From Conus ventricosus (taxonomy: Eukaryota; Mollusca; Gastropoda; Neogastropoda; Conidae), in the NCBI GenBank assembly GCA_018398815.1, contig CM031607.1, forward strand, positions 85,682,895-85,746,894: a DNA stretch of 64,000 nt, read 5' to 3'. The notes beneath the pieces were generated by a model. That model worked only from the letters and a program-made list of their open reading frames with translations, was not told the origin of the DNA and did not search any database. This document shows positions 60,701 to 64,000 of the stretch, piece by piece. Positions within the stretch are counted from its first letter, which is position 1; every line of letters begins with the position of its first letter. A program made the position numbers and the translations under genes.

Positions 60701-60809
60701 TCTGAGAGCGGTTCCGCTGTACCACACTACACTCCAAGACTTCTGGAAACACCAAACGTCCTCTCATCTGAACAGCCAAAAAGTTCAGTCTTTCAAAGTC
60801 CTGGTGTAA
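41063..60809 (+). CDS. CDK5RAP1: CDK5RAP1, mitochondrial tRNA methylthiotransferase, twelve coding exons
   Basis: Exons: 41063-41495, 44164-44267, 46797-46936, 47663-47794, 49555-49636, 51255-51375, 51839-52082, 52992-53145, 54819-54949, 56156-56305, 58753-58893, 60678-60809. About 653 residues once two single inserted bases are discounted (human: about 601). CDK5RAP1 is a radical-SAM enzyme that adds the methylthio group to i6A37, giving ms2i6A in mitochondrial tRNAs. Domains in order: basic N terminus resembling a mitochondrial presequence; UPF0004 domain with three cluster cysteines ([19 protein letters not shown]); radical SAM domain with CDNMCTYC; C-terminal TRAM domain (exons 11-12). 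Apparent frameshifts lie in exons 1, 3 and 7. A poly(A) signal AATAAA is at 60882-60887. Exon starts and ends all have AG and GT. Confidence 0.95.
42594..42611. repeat. Poly-G tract, about 18 nt
   Basis: G run in CDK5RAP1 intron 1. The corrupted duplicate at about 37736-37755 has a different length and interruption. Confidence 0.85.
43715..43984. repeat. (CT)n / (TCTG)n microsatellite
   Basis: About 270 bases of CT and CTGT in CDK5RAP1 intron 1, ending about 180 bases before exon 2. Confidence 0.9.
44164..44267 (+). CDS. CDK5RAP1: CDK5RAP1 exon 2
   Basis: Acceptor TTGCTTTTGCAG. Encodes (V)[20 protein letters not shown] and [14 protein letters not shown], the first cluster-binding cysteine region of the UPF0004 domain. 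Donor GTAAGT. Confidence 0.95.
44516..44949 (+). mobile_element. tRNA-derived SINE, copy 3, most complete head
   Basis: Starts 'ggggctggaatagctcag' with A box 'tagctcagtggtagagcg' and B-box region 'gggttgcgggttggaatc'. The body is shared with the other copies, and the end 'gcgtacgcagaagaagaag' shows that the family's tail is a short (AAG)n. In CDK5RAP1 intron 2, in the gene's orientation. Confidence 0.88.
45615..45893. repeat. Large inverted repeat with hammerhead-like cores
   Basis: Left arm (about 45615-45720) and right arm (about 45772-45893) are imperfect reverse complements. Both carry a 'tgttagcgaac' block, a 'cgtggacaaac' block and a 'ctaaggggtc' block. The right arm reads CTGAAGA (45778-45784), a short hairpin, then GAAA (45799-45802). 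In CDK5RAP1 intron 2. Confidence 0.75.
46219..46282. repeat. (TG)n microsatellite
   Basis: Near-pure GT array in CDK5RAP1 intron 2. Confidence 0.9.
46797..46936 (+). CDS. CDK5RAP1: CDK5RAP1 exon 3, one-base insertion
   Basis: Encodes [18 protein letters not shown] in one frame, then [20 protein letters not shown] and APVTIGILG in the next frame. The shift falls at a run of four A (46848-46851); three A would keep the frame. The exon is 140 bases where 139 fits its neighbours' phases. Confidence 0.93.
47001..47475. repeat. Compound (CA)n array, about 475 bp
   Basis: Long CA array directly in CDK5RAP1 intron 3, with a repeated internal block 'cactcactcagacacacat...acgcgtg' near 47178 and 47337. 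This indicates a higher-order repeat of about 160 bp. A (TG)-rich stretch follows at 47583-47645. Confidence 0.9.
47663..47794 (+). CDS. CDK5RAP1: CDK5RAP1 exon 4
   Basis: Acceptor TTTGCCCTACAG. Encodes [20 protein letters not shown] and [16 protein letters not shown], with the third cluster cysteine in GCMAER and the conserved GPDAYRDLP. Ends in phase 1. The donor is GTGCTG, not a strong consensus. Confidence 0.95.
49385..49478. repeat. (CA)n microsatellite
   Basis: CA array in CDK5RAP1 intron 4, about 75 bases before exon 5. Confidence 0.9.
49555..49636 (+). CDS. CDK5RAP1: CDK5RAP1 exon 5
   Basis: Acceptor TGTTTGTTTGCAG. Encodes [20 protein letters not shown] and PNSPSAF, the linker before the radical SAM domain. 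Donor GTAAGT. Confidence 0.95.
49834..50176. repeat. 49-bp minisatellite, 7 nearly identical copies
   Basis: The block 'gccttgtatgtccagaat' recurs at 49834, 49883, 49932, 49981, 50030, 50079 and 50128, exactly 49 bases apart. One unit has C for T in 'aattac'. In CDK5RAP1 intron 5. Confidence 0.95.
50612..51050 (-). mobile_element. tRNA-derived SINE, copy 4
   Basis: Full-length copy with (TTC)n at its left (the tail on the minus strand) and the tRNA head at its right end ('ctgagctattc'). It is directly followed by a (CA)n array. In CDK5RAP1 intron 5, shortly before exon 6. Confidence 0.88.
51051..51112. repeat. (CA)n microsatellite
   Basis: CA array abutting the SINE head. Confidence 0.9.
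51255..51375 (+). CDS. CDK5RAP1: CDK5RAP1 exon 6, radical SAM cluster motif
   Basis: Encodes [20 protein letters not shown] and [28 protein letters not shown] is the CxxxCxxC motif that binds the [4Fe-4S] cluster for S-adenosylmethionine cleavage. The acceptor (CATGGGCAG) has a poor pyrimidine tract. Donor GTACAA. Confidence 0.96.
51839..52082 (+). CDS. CDK5RAP1: CDK5RAP1 exon 7, one-base insertion
   Basis: Encodes [20 protein letters not shown] in the expected frame. After a variable segment it continues one frame on with [11 protein letters not shown] and [19 protein letters not shown]. The shift lies between about 51890 and 51942, where a GGCGGGG run is a likely spot. Length 244, where 243 is needed. 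Confidence 0.94.
52401..52590. repeat. (CA)n/(GA)n compound microsatellite
   Basis: CA and GAGA blocks with a 'cacagacacacac' motif, in CDK5RAP1 intron 7. Confidence 0.9.
52992..53145 (+). CDS. CDK5RAP1: CDK5RAP1 exon 8
   Basis: Encodes [20 protein letters not shown], then [16 protein letters not shown] and VHHIRSIIP, a conserved radical SAM segment (HLPAQSGS). Its donor, GTCACT, departs from consensus after GT. Confidence 0.95.
53952..54379. mobile_element. Non-autonomous DNA transposon with GCTGCCAAC-type TIRs, 0.4 kb
   Basis: Ends are 13-bp inverted repeats with one mismatch, CATAGCTGCCAAC at the left (53955-53967) and GTTGGCAGCTCTG at the right (54367-54379). ATCCTG is found directly outside both ends, a 6-bp target duplication. 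The internal sequence is built of many 'gctacg' and 'gctactgt' motifs and has no coding frame. Related ends occur at 14626-15749. In CDK5RAP1 intron 8. Confidence 0.7.
54450..54486. repeat. Poly-C tract, 37 nt
   Basis: Uninterrupted C run in CDK5RAP1 intron 8. Further C-rich runs follow at 54669-54710 and 54967-54989, flanking exon 9. Confidence 0.9.
54819..54949 (+). CDS. CDK5RAP1: CDK5RAP1 exon 9
   Basis: Acceptor TTTGGCATTCTGCAG. Encodes [20 protein letters not shown] and the segment ending PYSMRQ. Donor GTAAAC, followed within 20 bases by a poly-C tract. Confidence 0.95.
55584..55730. repeat. (TG)n/(TGCG)n microsatellite
   Basis: TG array with regular GCG interruptions and a (TGCG) run, in CDK5RAP1 intron 9. 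Confidence 0.9.
56156..56305 (+). CDS. CDK5RAP1: CDK5RAP1 exon 10
   Basis: Acceptor TCACTTTCAG. Encodes [20 protein letters not shown] and the helix up to RQLVLVEG, the junction between radical SAM and TRAM domains. Donor GTAGGT. Confidence 0.95.
56599..57390 (+). repeat. Direct tandem duplication, about 400 bp unit
   Basis: Copy 1 (56599-57000) and copy 2 (57001-57390) share 'ggtgctgtgtttcttcatta', 'ttggcaagcaccacaaag', 'gaaaggaaagttcaactc' and 'aacagtcactgtcggcac' in order, with scattered substitutions. In CDK5RAP1 intron 10. Confidence 0.9.
57703..58030. repeat. Compound (CA)n, (GA)n and (CAA)n microsatellites
   Basis: Several arrays in a row: CA 57705-57766, CA/CG/GA 57815-57870 and CAA 57959-57987 with GA on both sides. 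Confidence 0.9.
58457..58480. repeat. Poly-G tract, 24 nt
   Basis: Uninterrupted G run in CDK5RAP1 intron 10. Confidence 0.9.
58621..58750. repeat. (TG)n array running into the exon 11 acceptor
   Basis: TG/TGCA array that ends directly at the acceptor 'gtgtgtgtgcacag' of CDK5RAP1 exon 11. Confidence 0.9.
58753..58893 (+). CDS. CDK5RAP1: CDK5RAP1 exon 11, TRAM domain
   Basis: Encodes [20 protein letters not shown] and FPKAE, then [12 protein letters not shown]. The acceptor is preceded by a (TG)n array instead of a pyrimidine tract. The donor GTACGT is the first of about 17 tandem copies of itself. Confidence 0.95.
58888..59366 (+). repeat. 28-bp minisatellite carrying a splice donor in each unit
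   Basis: Units start at 58888 (inside exon 11), 58916, 58944, 58972, 59000, 59028, 59057, 59086, 59115, 59143, 59171, 59199, 59227, 59255, 59283, 59311 and 59339. Core: GTGCAG|GTACGTTTGGGG, followed by 'tcaaatcacc' or a close variant. Period 28, with three successive steps of 29 between 59028 and 59115. Fifteen units keep GTACGT; one has GTACAT and one GTATGT. Confidence 0.95.
60345..60680 (+). repeat. Tandem array carrying the splice acceptor in each unit
   Basis: AGGTG at an acceptor-like site (for example 'tttgttatttcaggtgatat') occurs at 60361, 60411, 60512, 60594 and 60676; the last is the real exon 12 acceptor. The last three are exactly 82 bases apart and share 'tgtctgaaataat', 'ctttgga' and 'aatgtctttgttcat'. 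The earlier spacings are 50 and 101, from a deletion and an internal insertion. Confidence 0.9.
60678..60809 (+). CDS. CDK5RAP1: CDK5RAP1 exon 12, C terminus
   Basis: Encodes [20 protein letters not shown] and DFWKHQ, then a Ser/Gln-rich tail, stop TAA at 60807-60809. The frame follows from the phase-0 end of exon 11 and matches the end of the TRAM domain. A longer open frame in another register (to 60838) is a shadow. Its acceptor is the last of about five tandem copies. Confidence 0.92.
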   Translation: MISGTSQILRAVPLYHTTLQDFWKHQTSSHLNSQKVQSFKVLV

Positions 60810-60881
60810 TGCTCAATGGATTTGTGTGGGAAGGATGATAGAATGTGGAGGTTGGTTGTGAATCAAAGTATATTATGTGTG

Positions 60882-60887
60882 AATAAA
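60882..60887 (+). terminator. CDK5RAP1 poly(A) signal AATAAA
   Basis: Canonical hexamer 73 bases after the CDK5RAP1 stop codon. Confidence 0.6.
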
Positions 60888-62283
60888 CATCCCATAAATA
60901 TGCTTGTGACTGTGGCAACGCATGCATGCTGTCAGAGAAAAACGGCTCGTTTTCCATGGGCCTATGGTGGTTAAGACACGTCACTATTTATTTATCATAC
61001 TATAGAAATTGTCCTCATTATTATTATTATCATTAATTGAAGTGATGTCAGTAATGCATAGAAGTTGCACAAACGTTTAGTTTGGAAGTAGGGTGGAAAA
61101 TGACCTCCCGACTTTCAGTGTCCCTAAAGAGCATTTGTTTGGACTGCAGCTGTTTGGGCGCATATTTCATACCACTAGTTCTAGTCAGAAAATTCCTTTT
61201 CATGTGGTCTTTCTTCCATCTTCATATGAAGGCAGTGATGCACACAGACACAATAAAAGCGCCTAATGGTGCACAAAAAGGGGCAAAATTCCTTTTTTAT
61301 CATCAAGTTACGTACAGGCTTCCAAGGGTGGTGCAGGATTGCTCCCAGTTGGTTCACTCGGCAGTTGAGGACAGTGCTTCTGTGGGTCTCACCCGCATCT
61401 TTGGCTGTATCTTTTTCTTCTTTCATCCTTAATTCCTCTTCTCTTCTGTTCATGAAAGGATGGTGGAAAAATGTCATTTAAAAAAAATCCCACTCTCACC
61501 CAGTCCATCACCACTCTCATCTGACACAGTTGCCTGCTGAATAAAAATCTTTATTTCAAATGCATCAGAAAACAGTTGACACAGTTTTGGTCATAGAAAG
61601 AAATGTTACACATCAACAGTAATGCCCGTCCAAATTTACACAATCAGATCTCTCCATGAGAACTATGATTTCAAATTTCTTTGGTAATTGTAACATTTCA
61701 TCGCAATTAATTAAAAATCTGTTTAAACATACAAAATGTTGTGGAGGTAAGAATATCATTTCCAAAATAGATGCACAGCAACTTAACTATTCAGGGCAAA
61801 TTCCATGAAGTATTAAGTAATGTGGAGACTCATCAATGTAGATCGAAACATTCGGGCAAGAGCTTTGAATACATGACCTAAACAGCCAAAGGCTAGAATG
61901 TATGAGGCACTTTGGTTCAGTGGTTCGAGCAGCGTCTTAGATTTATCAGCAACATATTTCAGGTTTGTGTGTGTGTGTTTTCAGTGCTACAACCAGTGAA
62001 ATGGAGATAATGTTGACGGTGAATCATGTTAAAAAAAAAATTTTTTCTTACATGCCGCCTACGTAAGGGGAGCAGCATTAAGCTTTGTTCATAACATGGC
62101 ACCGACTACTGGGCAGCACTCTGAGTGCACAGTAATTCATAAAACCTTTTTTCCTTGTCCTCTAAAACTAATTTCAGGTGTGAGAATGGAATCCATCTGT
62201 TCAAAAATGCCAGATATCAAACTACATGGGAAATTTAACACAGATATGCACACACAAAAATCTGAAACTGCTAAACATACCAC
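60888..62283. other. Intergenic sequence 3' of CDK5RAP1, no gene seen
   Basis: AT-rich sequence. The stretch at 61318-61420 ('gctcccagttggttcactcg') has the look of a dispersed repeat. Short open frames show no domain. Confidence 0.5.
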
Positions 62284-62667
62284 CTAAGCAGCAGCTGTGC
62301 AACAACAAACATTGCACACACACTCGGGGAAAGACGAGCGCCCACTAGTACATGTAAGGAAAGAATTAAAATGTACTTTTTTTGAACAGACCGTGCACGT
62401 AATGTTTAGTTGAATTTTCACTCTTTTTTTCTTTTTTAACTGGTTTGAAATTGTGAAGCTCCCCAAAGGTGCGACTCCATGGAGTTCATATCCATTCTTC
62501 CCTGAACATCGCACATCCAGACACCTGACACAACAGCAGTGTGTCTGATAGGTCAAGTACACATTATAGACCTGTGCCCAGAACATACCAATAACATCCA
62601 GCTCCTTTGCAGCGGGTTTCTTTTTCCCAGAAACATTGTAAATCCAATTCTTTTCATTCTGAAAAAA
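62284..62667 (-). CDS. Candidate terminal exon of an unidentified gene
   Basis: A minus-strand frame opens right after a strong acceptor (poly-T then CAG at 62670-62668) with NEKNWIYNVSGKKKPAAKEL, and continues through a Cys-rich part (THCCCVRCLDVRC) to a stop near 62286. The first 75 or so residues look like coding sequence, the Lys-rich and Cys-rich end less so. The true stop may come earlier if there is an error. Not recognised. Confidence 0.35.
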   Translation of the reverse strand, partial: FFQNEKNWIYNVSGKKKPAAKELDVIGMFWAQVYNVYLTYQTHCCCVRCLDVRCSGKNGYELHGVAPLGSFTISNQLKKKKRVKIQLNITCTVCSKKVHFNSFLTCTSGRSSFPECVCNVCCCTAAA

Positions 62668-63024
62668 AAAGGGTACATGTCTCAAAAAGATATGAAAAAC
62701 ATATAAAATCAGTTTTCATCATGACGTTATTGATGTGGGATTGTTCAGTTGCACATCTTTCTCTCCCTCCCCTTTACACCTGAAACTGCTGGGCGTGCAT
62801 TCCTTCATCAGATGAAAGCAACATGATTAACTGGGAATAACGTAGTCAAACAGAATAATTAACGAAGTCAAGCAACCTCTGAAAGGGATGCCGACTCAGG
62901 CTGGTCCCATGACTGACCAGTGACTGTCATCAGTGGAAGACTTTGTGAGTCGTGTACATGGCGTCAGAACAGAGACGCACTGAACGCCCAATGTTGACAG
63001 TTCCCTGCGGACTAGCGATGCTGA

Positions 63025-63112
63025 GACTGCGATGGGACAAGTATGGGACTGCGATGGGACAAGTATGGGACTGCGATGGGACAAGTATGGGACTGCGATG
63101 GGACAAGTATGG
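63025..63112. repeat. 22-bp minisatellite, 4 copies
   Basis: Unit 'gactgcgatgggacaagtat' plus GG, starting at 63025, 63047, 63069 and 63091, with a partial fifth copy. Confidence 0.95.
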
Positions 63113-63239
63113 GACTGCGCAGAAGAACCAGAATGACTGACTGGGAACTGATGCCACAGAGAGGCACAAGAGATCGACTAAGATGAAATTTTAAAAAAAG
63201 AAAAAAGTATAACAGAGACCCTACCTCCTGCCAGTTTAC

Positions 63240-63650
63240 TGTGTACGGCCACACACTTCCAGGTCATCTTGGTGTCGTTACTCCTCTATGTCCCTATCCC
63301 ATCATGCACTGCCACATACTTCATGTAATCTGGGTGGCGCTACTCGTGTCCTCTATGTCCCTATCCCATCATGCACTGCCACATACTTCAAGTTATCTCA
63401 GTGTCACTACTCCGTCCATGTTCCTATCCCATCATGCACTATAACACACTTTACATGTCATCGCAGTGGCACAACTCAAGTCTATGTTCCTATCCTATCA
63501 TACCCGGCCACACATTTTTCAAGTCGCCTCGATAATATTACTCCATCCATGTTCCTATATCCCATCATACACGGCCACACACTTTTCCAAGTCATCTTGG
63601 TAATACTACTCCATCCATGTTCCCATTACTCTGTCGAGTTTCCTATTCCC
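63240..63650. repeat. Imperfect tandem repeat, about 65 bp, about 6 copies
   Basis: Each unit has a 'tatgttcctatcccatcat' block, then 'cacactttncatgtcatc' and 'ggtgncactactcc' in variant forms. The 'cctatcccatca' anchor recurs about every 65 bases. Confidence 0.85.
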
Positions 63651-63896
63651 CCTCGACACGATCATACACTTTTCATGTCCTTTCTGTGTTTGTCAACGTT
63701 GACATTTGAACATTTTCTGATGAATCACAACTCCAGATCCTTTTTGTCAAGGCCCTCTGTAGGCCGTCCTAGTCAGGTGACACTATCATCAGCTGGGATT
63801 AAATGGTCATGAGCCATGGCAGTTTTTATCAGTTCAGAAACATGCATTGTTCTTCCTGAGTATGGTTTTTTTTTAAATGACGGAGAAGCAGACGCC

Positions 63897-64000
63897 CTAT
63901 TTCAGGAAAGCGTGGGCTTCTTCAGCGATCTCGATGCAGCGAACAGACATTGCCACATCGGCTTCCACCGACTTATCTCCCCGCACCTTCGCGGCGAAGA
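63897..64000 (-). CDS. Partial C-terminal exon of an unidentified gene
   Basis: On the minus strand the frame entering at the window edge reads FAAKVRGDKSVEADVAMSVR, then CIEIAEEAHAFLK, and stops at TAG 63899-63897. GC-rich, well-balanced composition and an amphipathic helix near the end make it a convincing exon, but the protein is not recognised. The gene continues to the right of the window. Confidence 0.5.
   Translation of the reverse strand, partial: FAAKVRGDKSVEADVAMSVRCIEIAEEAHAFLK

Noticed and set aside
60644..60838. 64-codon open frame across the last CDK5RAP1 exon
   Set aside because: Wrong register: phase from exon 11 and TRAM-domain conservation select the frame ending at 60809.

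Overview
The window is animal nuclear DNA. It has spliced genes with canonical GT-AG introns, many (CA)n/(TG)n arrays, tRNA-derived SINEs, LINE remnants, long G/C homopolymers, scaffold Ns and no operons. Gene content and repeat style suggest a mollusc, probably a marine gastropod; this is an inference from overall character, not from a diagnostic sequence.

Two conserved housekeeping genes can be read exon by exon. On the minus strand (7861-17213) five coding exons form a complete YRDC (threonylcarbamoyl-AMP synthase, first step of tRNA t6A37), 275 residues, with every splice phase matching. On the plus strand (41063-60809) twelve coding exons form CDK5RAP1 (mitochondrial tRNA methylthiotransferase, ms2i6A37). 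Its frame is interrupted by a few single-base shifts that look like assembly errors. The two genes point away from each other, and both enzymes modify adenosine 37 of tRNAs.

Layout: 294-519 first exon of a secreted, coiled-coil protein (minus); 1281-2200 old SINE and LINE pieces; 2.2-7.3 kb intergenic repeats with a partly low-quality patch; 7861-17213 YRDC; 17.2-17.6 kb CpG-rich YRDC promoter with NRF1-like and TCTCGCGAGA motifs; about 17.94-38.71 kb very low-quality, homopolymer-distorted sequence, in which a frame-broken protein-primed family-B DNA polymerase of Polinton/Maverick type can still be recognised (about 25.0-28.45 kb) plus a LINE-like fragment; 38710-39709 a 1000-N gap; 39.7-60.8 kb CDK5RAP1; 61-64 kb repeats and two candidate minus-strand terminal exons. 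The sequence left of the gap (34803-38709) and right of it (39710 to about 43580) is the same locus twice, an unmerged contig overlap. CDK5RAP1 exon 1 and the start of a divergent minus-strand gene therefore appear in duplicate.

The most striking feature is the last intron of CDK5RAP1. Its 5' end is a 28-bp tandem array that repeats the exon end plus the splice donor about 17 times. Its 3' end is a second, unrelated tandem array (final period 82 bp) that repeats the splice acceptor about five times. Other notable items are two non-autonomous DNA transposons sharing CTGCCAAC-type terminal repeats with 5-6 bp target duplications, and a large inverted repeat carrying a hammerhead-ribozyme-like core.
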